A stretch of 17,686 bases of DNA from the NCBI GenBank assembly GCA_964364925.1, contig CAYIOB010000013.1, positions 1 to 17,686 of the forward strand, written 5' to 3'. Position 1 is the first letter of the stretch, and the number at the start of each line of letters is the position of its first letter. Made by a program: the position numbers and the translations under genes. Origin of the DNA: JAMCZC01 sp964364925. GTDB taxonomy: Bacteria; Patescibacteriota; Microgenomatia; Levybacterales; UBA12049. Shown here in pieces: positions 7,552-14,791 of this stretch. The notes under the pieces are model-generated. The model was not told where the DNA came from and ran no database searches. It saw only the letters and a list, made by a program, of their open reading frames with translations.

Positions 7552-8195
7552 AACTGATGAGTTATTGAAAAAAGCTTTTGATAATTTGCCAAAGGATTGC
7601 CGGAAAAAAGAAAGCTTGTTGTTACGAAACGGTTAGCGTTGCAATTTAAAGCCTGCGTAATTGTGGCATCGCTTATTCCGCCATCTACTTCAATAGAAAT
7701 TTGTGATTTTTCTCTTATCTTTTTAACTTTTTCCAAAGAGCCAGGCATAAATTCTTGTGCAGAAAATCCTGCTCTAACACTCATAACTAAAACGCAATCC
7801 AGATCTTGATAATCTGCTTTTAAACTTTCCAGAGGTGTATTTACATCTAATGCCAAACCAACTTCTCCTAAAAACTCCCCTTTGGCGACAAAATCTTCCT
7901 GGCTTGACATTTTTTCAACCTGTCCCAAGAATCTTTTAAAGCCGGCTGCCGCAAAAGAGTCTAAATAATTAATTGGCTCTTCGACCATTAAATGAACTTC
8001 AAAAAAAAGAGCTTGCCCTGACGAAGGAAGGGTGTATTTTGTAAAAGGTTTCGGATCTAAGAAGGTTGTGTTTGGAGCAAATTTTCCGTCAATAATATCT
8101 ACGTGTATTGTTTTTGCAAAACCTCTAACTAATTCTATTTTTTTTTCGATTTCGGCAAAATCTTTTTCCAAAATTCCGGGAATAATTTCAAACAT
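7548..8195 (-). CDS. rpe: ribulose-phosphate 3-epimerase
   Basis: Interconverts ribulose 5-phosphate and xylulose 5-phosphate in the cytosolic pentose phosphate pathway. The 215-aa TIM-barrel protein has the family marks in order: IHVDIIDGKFAPN with the metal and catalytic Asp, FEVHLMVEEP, VGLALDVNTPLE, CVLVMSVRAGFSAQEF and ISIEVDGGIS with the second catalytic Asp. The usual NPGFGGQ loop is altered to RAGFSAQ, a divergence but not a loss of the acid residues. The start at 8195 is supported by AAGAGGT eight bases upstream, one of the few clear Shine-Dalgarno sites here. This fits an internal gene of a transcript coming from rpiB. Confidence 0.94.
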   Translation of the reverse strand: MFEIIPGILEKDFAEIEKKIELVRGFAKTIHVDIIDGKFAPNTTFLDPKPFTKYTLPSSGQALFFEVHLMVEEPINYLDSFAAAGFKRFLGQVEKMSSQEDFVAKGEFLGEVGLALDVNTPLESLKADYQDLDCVLVMSVRAGFSAQEFMPGSLEKVKKIREKSQISIEVDGGISDATITQALNCNANRFVTTSFLFSGNPLANYQKLFSITHQF

Positions 8196-8208
8196 ATATT
8201 TAGACCTC

Positions 8209-8302
8209 TTGAAGTTGGAACTTGGACATTCTTGATATTGAATCTTTGATCACTTGAATTCTAGATTTTCCAGATATCAATAATTCAAAAAATCAAGATC
8301 AA
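8209..8302. repeat. mirror-image array with about 8-base period, between rpiB and rpe
   Basis: TTGA or a variant recurs at 8238, 8246, 8254 and 8262, and TCAA at 8277, 8285, 8293 and 8299, mirrored about 8271 with a 2-base slip at the outer pair. Less regular TTGA/TTGG words extend back to 8209. ATCTTTGATC (8242-8251) is the reverse complement of GATCAAAGAT (8297-8306). This resembles the heptamer arrays elsewhere in the window but with a looser, longer unit. Confidence 0.55.
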
Positions 8303-8316
8303 AGATATCTAACTTC

Positions 8317-8772
8317 TCATTTCAAATTATCATTTTCCAAATTCTTTATTTCCTCTATTCTTCTCTTGTGTCTTTCTTCGTTTGAAAATGCGGTATTGAG
8401 AAAAATATTCACCAAAATTTTTGCTTTTTCAAAATCTACAAAAGCCGAGCCTAAAGACAAAATATTTGCATCATTATCTTTCCTTGCAAGCTTTACGTTT
8501 TCATCTGAAAAACCTAAAACAGCTCTGATATTTTTTATTTTATTGGCAGCAATTTCTTCTCCTGTTCCGGATTTGCCAAAAACAATTCCTTTTGAATCCT
8601 GATCTTGGGAAACTTTTTCGGCCGCCCTGCTAATAAAGTCCGGGTAATCATCACCTTTTTCAAAAGAAAAAGCGCCGCAATCCTCAACCTCAAAGTTTTG
8701 AGCAATAAGGTATTTTTTAATCTCTTCCTTTAACTTGAATCCCGCATGATCCGTCGCCAAATAAACCTTCAT
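8317..8772 (-). CDS. rpiB: ribose 5-phosphate isomerase B
   Basis: Interconverts ribose 5-phosphate and ribulose 5-phosphate, feeding rpe next door. The 151-aa protein starts MKVYLATDHAGFKLKEEIK, as in the RpiB/LacAB family, and has YPDF, GIVFGKSGTGEEIAANKIKN and ARKDNDANILSLGS. The usual catalytic cysteine (CGTG) is Ser here, and the Glu in SGTGEE sits where the mycobacterial type of RpiB carries its catalytic Glu. The ring-opening His of ARxHNxAN is Asp, which is unusual. It is the first gene before rpe, across a 121-base repetitive gap. No Shine-Dalgarno sequence is seen. A non-ribose substrate in the same superfamily remains possible. Confidence 0.9.
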   Translation of the reverse strand: MKVYLATDHAGFKLKEEIKKYLIAQNFEVEDCGAFSFEKGDDYPDFISRAAEKVSQDQDSKGIVFGKSGTGEEIAANKIKNIRAVLGFSDENVKLARKDNDANILSLGSAFVDFEKAKILVNIFLNTAFSNEERHKRRIEEIKNLENDNLK

Positions 8773-8776
8773 ACTT

Positions 8777-8846
8777 CAACTAGTTATTAGCGTTTAGCCT
8801 ATAGCGTTTAGTTAACTAATCCCTAGACGCTATTTTCTATACGCTA
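8777..8846. repeat. mirror-image heptamer array, 5 + 5 units of 7 bp, upstream of rpiB
   Basis: TAG occurs exactly every 7 bases at 8781, 8788, 8795, 8802 and 8809. CTA then occurs exactly every 7 bases at 8816, 8823, 8830, 8837 and 8844. The ten words are symmetrical about 8813.5, within the palindrome TAGTTAACTA. The intervening four bases vary (CGTT twice). It fills nearly the whole gap between rpiB and the LytR_C gene. Confidence 0.85.
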
Positions 8847-8849
8847 GAA

Positions 8850-9452
8850 TTATTTTCCTATTATAACTAAGGCGTCCTCTGTAGAACTATCCGGAAGATC
8901 CGATGAGGTAGATCCAATCGTATAATTAAATCCTAAATCTTTTTTTAGAAGAGCAAGGTAATCACTTTTATCGGCCTTTACCTGAATCGTAACATTTGTA
9001 TAATCGTAATTATCGGCATTACCCGTTGAAGTTACGTCATAACCTAAGCCTTTAAGATAATCCGATGCTTTATTGGCAACGCCGGCTTCTCCGCTTCCGT
9101 TTTGAATTAATACGTTAATTTTACTTCTATCTAAACCCGTTGCTTTATCAACAGGATTAGCGCTCGGTGCTGGCGTTGGCGTTGCTGCCGGCTCAGGAGT
9201 TGGAGCTACTGTAGGTTCGGGAGTTGGCCCCGATTCAATCGGGGTTTGTATTGGAGCTTCTGTTGCCGAAGGCGTGGCTGATGCGGTTGAAGTCGATTGT
9301 TTTTCCGATTTAGCAGTTAAATTTACAAATAAAACAGCAACTATTATTAAAACAACAAAGGCAAATAAAACGACTGTTTTTTTAGGAAGAGGTTTTTTAG
9401 ATCTTCCGGGAGTAAAAGCTTTGGGTATTTCTTGAAATTGGTTCTCTTCCAT
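8850..9452 (-). CDS. membrane-anchored LytR_C-domain protein
   Basis: A 200-aa protein starting MEENQFQEIPK. It has a short cytosolic end, a membrane segment at about 26-45, a low-complexity Pro/Thr/Ala linker (about 55-110) and a C-terminal LytR_C-type domain: INVLIQNGSGEAGVANKASDYL, LGYDV, then VTIQVK and a closing DALVIIGK. In other bacteria this domain sits at the end of LytR-CpsA-Psr wall-polymer transferases; here there is no LCP catalytic domain, so a structural or binding role in the wall is likely. I start at ATG 9452 because the promoter -10 ends 13 bases upstream and would place transcription start after two earlier in-frame starts. It is divergent from the SpoIID-like gene. Confidence 0.82.
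   Translation of the reverse strand: MEENQFQEIPKAFTPGRSKKPLPKKTVVLFAFVVLIIVAVLFVNLTAKSEKQSTSTASATPSATEAPIQTPIESGPTPEPTVAPTPEPAATPTPAPSANPVDKATGLDRSKINVLIQNGSGEAGVANKASDYLKGLGYDVTSTGNADNYDYTNVTIQVKADKSDYLALLKKDLGFNYTIGSTSSDLPDSSTEDALVIIGK
9228..9244. repeat. 17-bp palindrome CCCCGAT-TCA-ATCGGGG inside the LytR_C linker
   Basis: Perfect 7-base arms with a 3-base loop in the segment encoding QTPIESGP. Its core CCCGATTYAATCGGG recurs once in the window, between smpB and ssrA (14774-14790). Confidence 0.6.
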
Positions 9453-9465
9453 ACCTCTTTTTTGC

Positions 9466-9494
9466 ATAATACCACTCTTTTGTCTATTTAGCAA
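9466..9494 (-). promoter_or_regulatory. promoter of the LytR_C gene
   Basis: The minus strand shows TTGCTA (9489-9494), a 17-base spacer and TATTAT (9466-9471). Predicted start is near 9459, giving a 7-base leader AAGAGGT directly before the ATG at 9452. Confidence 0.55.
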
Positions 9495-9515
9495 CCCTTA
9501 ATGGGTTTAATTTGC

Positions 9516-9521
9516 TATAAT
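9516..9521 (+). promoter_or_regulatory. -10 box of the SpoIID-like gene
   Basis: A perfect TATAAT 12 bases before the ATG at 9534. No good -35 is seen. The predicted leader is only about 6 bases and carries no Shine-Dalgarno sequence. Confidence 0.55.
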
Positions 9522-9533
9522 AAACTTACTCTT

Positions 9534-11240
9534 ATGAAAAAGGTGCTTTCTCTATTTTCTATTGTAATTTTCCTAATAGTTATCATTTTTTCAATTCCGA
9601 TTACAAACGCCCAAAATGTAGCTTGCGATAATCCTTCAAATCTTAATTTGGATCAAATAAATGGCTGTCTTGACGAATTAAAAAATGCCAAAGAACAATC
9701 GGAAAAAGCAACTAAACCTCTTGAAGATCAGATAAACGGAATTAAATCTCGGGTAGCGTTTATCGAAAACGATTTGGTTGTTAAAGCAAAAAATATAGAA
9801 GACGGGTACAGAAACCTTGAGAAACAAAAAGTGTTACTTGATGAGAAAATAGTAGATTATTACATTAACAGTTACCGCAGCTGTCTTTTTTGTTTTTTAC
9901 TTGATTCGTCAATTGAAAATTTCATAAACAATCTGGCCTACCAGCAAGCATTAATTGATAAAAACAAAGAAGAACTCATAAGGTTTGCTTTCACAATTGC
10001 GGATCTTGAGGAAAGGAAAACAAAACTTGAAAGCGAGAAAAAAGAGCTGGCTGTTATTAAAGCTAAGCTTGATAAAATAGTTGGGGAAGCAAAAGCTTAC
10101 CAGGCAACTCTCTCCTCTCAAATTGCCCAACTATCGGTAAAGCAGCAGGAAATTCTAAGCCAAAGACTTGCAGGATTAAATATCCCAAGGTCGGCAGGAA
10201 CAGGCGCTTCGGGATGTGTGGACGACAGAAACATAAACCCAGGATTTTCTGATAAATTTGCTTTCTTTACCTATGGTGTTCCAAATAGAACCGGCCTTAA
10301 CCAATACGGAGCAAACGGGAGGGCAAAAGGAGGGCAAAATGCGGAAACAATTCTAGGAGCCTATTACACTAATTATGAGCTTAAAAAAGATTACAGCACA
10401 GACATTAACATTAACGTAGAGGGATATGGCGGATACAATATAGAAGAATATGTCAAAAGGATTTATGAAATGCCTGAGTCCTGGGAAATGGAAGCATTAA
10501 AAGCACAAGCAATAGCAGCAAGATCTTATGCTTTATCCTATACCAATAACGGAGCCGGAACAATTTGCACAACTCAAAGCTGTCAGGTGTTTAAACCGGA
10601 CCCCAAAGGAGGACGCTGGGATCAGGCGGTAAACGAAACAAGGGGATGGGTAATGGTGCAGGGAGGAAATCCTGTAAAAGCCTGGTATTCATCAACCCAT
10701 GGAGGATATATTTTTTCAACGAGTGAACTTCCTGGTTGGTCGGCAACCAGTTGGACCAAGCACGCAACCGATACTACAACAGGCGGCGCCGGAGGATTTT
10801 CTGAGCTTCAATCTAATTCTTATGATAAAGATTCGCCTTGGTTTTACTGCGATTGGGGAGCAAGGGCAAGTTATAACAAGACGGCCTGGCTTAAATCCAG
10901 TGAGGTCGCAGATATTGTAAACATAATTTTACTTGCACGCGCAGACAATTCTATAAAAGAGCATCTTTACCAACCGGATAAACCTAATCCTGCGGGAACA
11001 GAGACTTGGAATGAAGACCGTGTAAAGCAGGAATTACGAAGCAGAAATATCACTCCATACAATAATATCTCGAGTATAGAAATTAGCGCTGATTTCTCGG
11101 GAGGAAGAGTTTCATCGGTAAACATTTCCGGAGACGCGGGCTCAACCAGTTTTAGCGGAGGAGAGTTTAAAGACTGGTTTAATTTGCGGGCTCCTGCTAA
11201 TATACAAATTGTCGGGCCGTTATATAATATCGAAAGATAA
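9534..11240 (+). CDS. secreted SpoIID-like protein with N-terminal coiled coil
   Basis: A 568-aa protein. Residues 1-26 are a signal peptide (MKKVLSLFS...PITNA), residues 36-210 a long coiled coil like those of peptidoglycan-hydrolase regulators, and 240-430 a SpoIID/LytB domain: FFTYGVPNRTGLNQYGANG, YNIEEYVKRIYEMPESWE, EALKAQAIAARSYAL with the likely catalytic E320, C345 and C350 (CTTQSCQVF, metal-site cysteines in known SpoIID) and WYSSTHGGYIF. SpoIID enzymes cut glycan strands lacking stem peptides. There is no sign of sporulation here, so a wall-remodelling role is likely, paired with the two PBPs. The ATG at 9534 is chosen over an in-frame ATG at 9501 because of the signal peptide and the -10 box position. 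Confidence 0.9.
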   Translation: MKKVLSLFSIVIFLIVIIFSIPITNAQNVACDNPSNLNLDQINGCLDELKNAKEQSEKATKPLEDQINGIKSRVAFIENDLVVKAKNIEDGYRNLEKQKVLLDEKIVDYYINSYRSCLFCFLLDSSIENFINNLAYQQALIDKNKEELIRFAFTIADLEERKTKLESEKKELAVIKAKLDKIVGEAKAYQATLSSQIAQLSVKQQEILSQRLAGLNIPRSAGTGASGCVDDRNINPGFSDKFAFFTYGVPNRTGLNQYGANGRAKGGQNAETILGAYYTNYELKKDYSTDININVEGYGGYNIEEYVKRIYEMPESWEMEALKAQAIAARSYALSYTNNGAGTICTTQSCQVFKPDPKGGRWDQAVNETRGWVMVQGGNPVKAWYSSTHGGYIFSTSELPGWSATSWTKHATDTTTGGAGGFSELQSNSYDKDSPWFYCDWGARASYNKTAWLKSSEVADIVNIILLARADNSIKEHLYQPDKPNPAGTETWNEDRVKQELRSRNITPYNNISSIEISADFSGGRVSSVNISGDAGSTSFSGGEFKDWFNLRAPANIQIVGPLYNIER

Positions 11241-11241
11241 T

Positions 11242-11886
11242 ATGCCGGATATTTTTGTAGCAGAAACAAAAACTAAAGAAGAAAAAACAGAAATGCCTCT
11301 GCCCCGCAAAACTAATCATGCTCATAAACATATGGGTTTTCTCAAAGCATTTGCGGAAAGACCGCATGGAGTTACTTTCGCAAATCAAAAAAGCCGCGAA
11401 GAAATAGTTCTGTTTTTAAGAGCGCATTTAATAACAAATTTTTTGTGGTTTGTTATTTTTATTTTCCTTCTCTTTGTTCCTCTTCTTTATTTTTTAATAT
11501 TTAATCTCATTCCAAGTCCCCTTGCCTTTATCCCGGAAAGGTTTGTTTTGTTTTTTGTTATTTTCTATTACCTGACTGTGTTTTCCTATGCCTTTTTAAA
11601 TTTTCTTAACTGGTTTTATAACATAACAATAATAACTAATTTGGGGGTTATAGACATAGATTATTCCGACCTTTTGTATCATGACGTTGCATTTACAAAT
11701 TTTAATTTGGTTGAAGACGTAAATTATACCAAAACCGGGTTTTTCCGCTCTTTGTTTAATTACGGCGATGTTTTTGTGCAAACTGCGGGCGGAAGAGAAA
11801 ATCTCGAAGCTTTAGGAGTACCAAACCCTGCAAAAGCGGCGCATATAATTTCGGATTCTATTGGAAAAGGCGACGGAAGCGGATAA
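11242..11886 (+). CDS. membrane protein with bacterial PH-like domain
   Basis: A 214-aa protein. The first 60 residues are soluble and charged, two membrane segments follow (about 63-90 and 100-122), then a short beta-rich domain (about 125-205) of bacterial PH/YdbS type: NITIITNLGVIDIDYSDLLY, VAFTNFNLVEDVNYTK, LFNYGDVFVQTAGG. No catalytic motif is visible; such proteins are thought to be membrane scaffolds. The ATG lies just past the stop of the SpoIID-like gene (TAA at 11238-11240). A TATAAT at 11223-11228 could give it a separate start, but no -35 is clear. It opens a tight run with the next two genes. Confidence 0.75.
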   Translation: MPDIFVAETKTKEEKTEMPLPRKTNHAHKHMGFLKAFAERPHGVTFANQKSREEIVLFLRAHLITNFLWFVIFIFLLFVPLLYFLIFNLIPSPLAFIPERFVLFFVIFYYLTVFSYAFLNFLNWFYNITIITNLGVIDIDYSDLLYHDVAFTNFNLVEDVNYTKTGFFRSLFNYGDVFVQTAGGRENLEALGVPNPAKAAHIISDSIGKGDGSG

Positions 11887-11887
11887 T

Positions 11888-12109
11888 ATGGATTTTTTAA
11901 GTATTTTAAACATTGATTTAATATTAAAAATATTTTTTCTCTTAATAATGGTTATGTATATAATATTTGCGTTTGTTATATTTAATCAGATTAGGGCAAT
12001 GAACCATATTGTGCATGTTCCTACCTCATCCCAAATCTTAAGCATTATCTCTATTATCAACATGCTTCTTGCTATTTCGCTTTTTTTGACAGCAATTGTT
12101 ATACTATAG
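11888..12109 (+). CDS. small two-segment membrane protein, unknown function
   Basis: A 73-aa, very hydrophobic protein with membrane segments at about 11-33 and 49-72, joined by a polar loop containing FNQIRAMNHIVHVP. It starts one base after the upstream stop (GGATAATATG) and ends 3 bases before the next gene, so it belongs to the operon. It resembles in size and pattern short membrane proteins common in Microgenomates, perhaps DUF5657, but I am not sure of that match. It may be an assembly partner of its two membrane neighbours. Confidence 0.7.
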   Translation: MDFLSILNIDLILKIFFLLIMVMYIIFAFVIFNQIRAMNHIVHVPTSSQILSIISIINMLLAISLFLTAIVIL

Positions 12110-12112
12110 AAA

Positions 12113-13897
12113 ATGCCGGAAACAAACGTTACTTTTGCAAAGATTGTTGCCAACCCGACCGCCTACTCTTGGTCTCAAGCCTATAACGCAGGCAAGCTTT
12201 TCGCTGTTTTATCCCTTGAAAGAAATGAAGAAAGCCTGGAAGAAAAAGATACTTTAAATCTTTTTGGAAAAGAAATTCTGGATAACCTTGAGCAGGAATT
12301 TTTTACTCTTGAAACAAAAGATTTGGACTCAATCAAAAATGCCGTTTTGATAACCTCAAAAAAAATTCCGGAAGATATTTTTTGCTCTTTTGTAATTTGC
12401 GCTATTATCAATAATCTCTTATACGCTTTTATCCTCGGGAAAGGCAAGGTCGATGTAAAAAGAGACGGCAAGTTAGGAACAATTTTGCATGTTGAAGAAG
12501 GTCTTCCCTCATCGGTCAAAGCCGCTTCCGGATTTTTACAAAACGACGACATTATAATTTTACAGACAAAACAATTCTCAGACATTATTTCTGCCGATAC
12601 GTTAGCAGCATCTTTGGATCATCAGCCTCCAAGCGAAATTGCGGAAACTCTTGCGCCAAAAATTCACGGAAACGAAAAGGAGCAGTCGGGAGCTGCCGCA
12701 ATAGTTCTTGCCTACAAAGGCGCTGAACAAGCGGAAAAAGCTTTTGAACCCGAACAAAAAGTTGGAACTGAAGAACAAAAAGAAACTATTCAGCCCGAAG
12801 AGAAAGAGGAGGAAATGCCCCAAGCTGCCGTTGAGGTAGCGTCTTCCGGCTATTTATCTTTAATCTTAGGAAAACTTAAGCTTCCCAAAATAGAGAGCTT
12901 TAATCACTCCAGAAAACTGCTATTAACGGTAGCTATTATAATTGCTGTTGTCTTTATAGCCAGTATTTTCCTGGCGGTAAAAAAACAAAATGAGGCAAAA
13001 ACCCAAGCGCTATTTGACCAGGTTTATTCCCCGGCAGAGAAAAAATACGACGAGGGGCAAAGCCTTTTAGGACTCAACCAAAACCTGGCACGTGACAGTT
13101 TTCAGGCGTCACAAGAAATACTTGAAGACGGAAAATCAAAATTTCCAACAAAATCAAAAGAAGAACAGCAAGTTCTGGCGCTTTTGGATAAGGTAAACCT
13201 GGCTTTAAGTTCGTCTTCCGGAGTTAATTTGGCAAAAACACAAAACGTTGATAGCAAAGTAAGCAGTCTTTTGGAAGCAGAGATAGAAAATTCCGGAGTA
13301 AGTTATGCTACCCAGGATGATAAAAATATTTATTTTGCCGATTCAAACGGCGTTTCGTCGCTGGCAAAATCAGGGGGAAATTCAAAAGTAATTATTAAGC
13401 CAAGTGATTTGCCAAAAAACATCGGGGGCTTAGGAGTATACTTTGGCAACGTTTATGCTTTGGACAAAGACGGAAAACAAATAAATAAATTCGTCCAAAC
13501 TTCAAGCGGATTTGCAAAAACAGATTATTTTGCCGGCGGGACCGAACCCGATCTTTCCAACGCAGTCTCAATTGCAATTGACGGCCCAATTTGGATTTTG
13601 TTTAAAGACGGGACGATTGGAAAATTTACCAGAGGAAAAGCAGATACTTTTTCAATCACAGGACTTGAAAAAGCTTTTTCAAACCCTACGAGAATTTATA
13701 CAGCTGTTGATTTTAATAATATTTATGTTTTAGATTCGGGCAATTCAAGGATTGTAGTCTTGGATAAAAACGGAGGCTACAAAGCCCAATATCAAGCGGA
13801 TATTCTAAAGAATGCTGTGGATTTTGAGGTTTTGGAGGGAGATAAAAAAGTTTATATTTTATCCTCGGGCAAAATCTACGAAATAGATTTGAAATAG
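12113..13897 (+). CDS. PP2C-like domain, membrane segment and beta-propeller-like domain protein
   Basis: A 594-aa protein of three parts. Residues 1-205 resemble a PPM/PP2C fold (AYSWSQAYNAGKLFAVLSLE, LLYAFILGKGKVDVKRDGK, GFLQNDDIIILQTKQF, AAAIVLAY), but the acidic metal ligands of the family (DGxxG, SDG) are absent, so it is probably a pseudophosphatase. An acidic linker (206-240) leads to a membrane segment at about 268-289. Outside the cell lie a helical stretch (300-375) and 395-594, repeating beta segments such as YALDKDGKQINKF, WILFKDGTIGKF and YVLDSGNSRIVVLDKNG, typical of NHL or six-bladed propellers. It may carry signals between wall and cytoplasm. It is last in the run with the PH-like and small membrane proteins. 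Confidence 0.8.
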   Translation: MPETNVTFAKIVANPTAYSWSQAYNAGKLFAVLSLERNEESLEEKDTLNLFGKEILDNLEQEFFTLETKDLDSIKNAVLITSKKIPEDIFCSFVICAIINNLLYAFILGKGKVDVKRDGKLGTILHVEEGLPSSVKAASGFLQNDDIIILQTKQFSDIISADTLAASLDHQPPSEIAETLAPKIHGNEKEQSGAAAIVLAYKGAEQAEKAFEPEQKVGTEEQKETIQPEEKEEEMPQAAVEVASSGYLSLILGKLKLPKIESFNHSRKLLLTVAIIIAVVFIASIFLAVKKQNEAKTQALFDQVYSPAEKKYDEGQSLLGLNQNLARDSFQASQEILEDGKSKFPTKSKEEQQVLALLDKVNLALSSSSGVNLAKTQNVDSKVSSLLEAEIENSGVSYATQDDKNIYFADSNGVSSLAKSGGNSKVIIKPSDLPKNIGGLGVYFGNVYALDKDGKQINKFVQTSSGFAKTDYFAGGTEPDLSNAVSIAIDGPIWILFKDGTIGKFTRGKADTFSITGLEKAFSNPTRIYTAVDFNNIYVLDSGNSRIVVLDKNGGYKAQYQADILKNAVDFEVLEGDKKVYILSSGKIYEIDLK

Positions 13898-13899
13898 TC

Positions 13900-13928
13900 T
13901 TGACAAATTAACAATCCTACTTTAAAAT
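13900..13928 (+). promoter_or_regulatory. strong sigma70-type promoter of the 112-aa ORF
   Basis: TTGACA (13900-13905), a 17-base spacer and TAAAAT (13923-13928), starting 3 bases after the previous stop codon. The ATG follows 9 bases after the -10, so the predicted leader is 2-3 bases. Confidence 0.75.
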
Positions 13929-13937
13929 GCTAGGCTT

Positions 13938-14276
13938 ATGACACAGGAAGCAATTGAAACAAGAGGGACCGTAACAAGACCCACATTGACTGTAGATTCA
14001 ACAGATTTACCGCTTGGGCATGGGCTAGCATTACTCGTAGATAGATTAAGGTTAGGACCACAAGTAGGCGTCACCCTACGGCATCTTCCAACACCGGAGG
14101 ATAAAGCCGCGGGCAATTTATTAATAAGGGGCACGCACGACCAATTAGATATTTTTGAACGGGCTTTAGGCGTTTACCAACATTCTGTAGCGGAGGGCTT
14201 GTCCGGACGGGTTTTGGAAGCTAGAATGAATGATTTTTTTGCTTTACAAGCAAGAAGATACGGATTAACGTCATAG
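13938..14276 (+). CDS. unrecognised arginine-rich 112-aa protein
   Basis: I do not recognise this protein. It has no signal peptide or membrane segment. The N-terminal 20 residues are polar (TQEAIETRGTVTRP); the rest alternates strands and helices (VGVTLRHLP, GNLLIRGTHDQLDIFERAL, LEARMNDFFALQARRYG), suggesting a small alpha/beta fold. It has 11 Arg and one Lys, whereas neighbours are lysine-rich; GC is about 45 percent by hand count, above smpB next door. A very good promoter directly upstream supports real expression on its own. It sits between the propeller protein and smpB without overlap. Composition may mean recent transfer or an RNA- or DNA-binding role; both are inference. An antisense ORF overlaps it but lacks a comparable promoter. 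Confidence 0.7.
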   Translation: MTQEAIETRGTVTRPTLTVDSTDLPLGHGLALLVDRLRLGPQVGVTLRHLPTPEDKAAGNLLIRGTHDQLDIFERALGVYQHSVAEGLSGRVLEARMNDFFALQARRYGLTS

Positions 14277-14277
14277 T

Positions 14278-14306
14278 TTTACTTTTCCCCTCTTTTGTCC
14301 TATCAT
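14278..14306 (+). promoter_or_regulatory. promoter of smpB, leaderless type
   Basis: TTTACT (14278-14283), a 17-base spacer and TATCAT (14301-14306), with the ATG 6 bases later. The -35 matches four of six consensus bases. Confidence 0.5.
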
Positions 14307-14312
14307 ACCCTT

Positions 14313-14753
14313 ATGAAAATAACTAATAGAAAAGCTTTTTATAATTTTGAGATTTTAGACCGTTTTGAAGCCGGAATTAATCTTTATGGCCAGGAAGTAA
14401 AAGCTATCCGCCTGGGACATGCGGATTTAACCGGCAGTTTTGTCAAAATAATCGGCAGCGAAGCATATTTAGTAAATGCAAAAGTTTTCCCTTACGAAAA
14501 CGCAAGGACAGATGATTACGACGAAACAAGAACCAGAAAACTGCTTCTTCATAAAAGCGAGATAATCGCTTTAAAATCTAAAATGGACAGTCAAAATTTA
14601 AGCATTGTGCCTTTGTCTTTATATTTAAAATCTCATCTTGTAAAAGTTGAGCTGGCGCTAGGCCGCGGAAAGAAAAAATACGATAAAAAACAGTCAATCA
14701 AGAAAAAAGATCTGCAAAGAGAACTGGAAACAGAGCTTTCTTCGCGAAGCTAG
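14313..14753 (+). CDS. smpB: SsrA-binding protein SmpB
   Basis: Binds tmRNA and carries it to stalled ribosomes for trans-translation. The 146-aa protein has the conserved N-terminus KITNRKAFYNFEILDRFEAGINLYGQEVKAIR, split here as NRKAFYNFEIL and EAGINLYGQEVK, then the central GSFVKIIGSEAYLVNAKVFPY and the basic tail GRGKKKYDKKQSIKKKDLQRE that enters the mRNA channel. I start at ATG 14313, not six codons upstream, because MKITNRKA is the usual beginning and the -10 box ends 6 bases before it. Its RNA partner ssrA lies 77 bases downstream with its own promoter. Confidence 0.97.
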   Translation: MKITNRKAFYNFEILDRFEAGINLYGQEVKAIRLGHADLTGSFVKIIGSEAYLVNAKVFPYENARTDDYDETRTRKLLLHKSEIIALKSKMDSQNLSIVPLSLYLKSHLVKVELALGRGKKKYDKKQSIKKKDLQRELETELSSRS

Positions 14754-14772
14754 CTTGAAGCTACAAAACTTG

Positions 14773-14791
14773 ATCCCGATTTAATCGGGAT
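14773..14791. repeat. palindrome ATCCCGAT-TTA-ATCGGGAT between smpB and ssrA
   Basis: Perfect 8-base arms with a 3-base loop, 19 bases after the smpB stop. It is hairpin-forming but has no T-run after it, so it is a poor rho-independent terminator. Its final T is also the first base of the ssrA -35 box, so it could affect ssrA transcription. The core recurs inside the LytR_C gene. Confidence 0.6.

Noticed and set aside
13922..14134. 70-aa minus-strand frame opposite the 112-aa ORF
   Set aside because: No promoter or recognisable motif, and it overlaps the opposite frame that has a strong promoter at the right place.
14773..14791. Rho-independent terminator of smpB
   Set aside because: The hairpin is good but no T-run follows, so I list it as a palindrome only.
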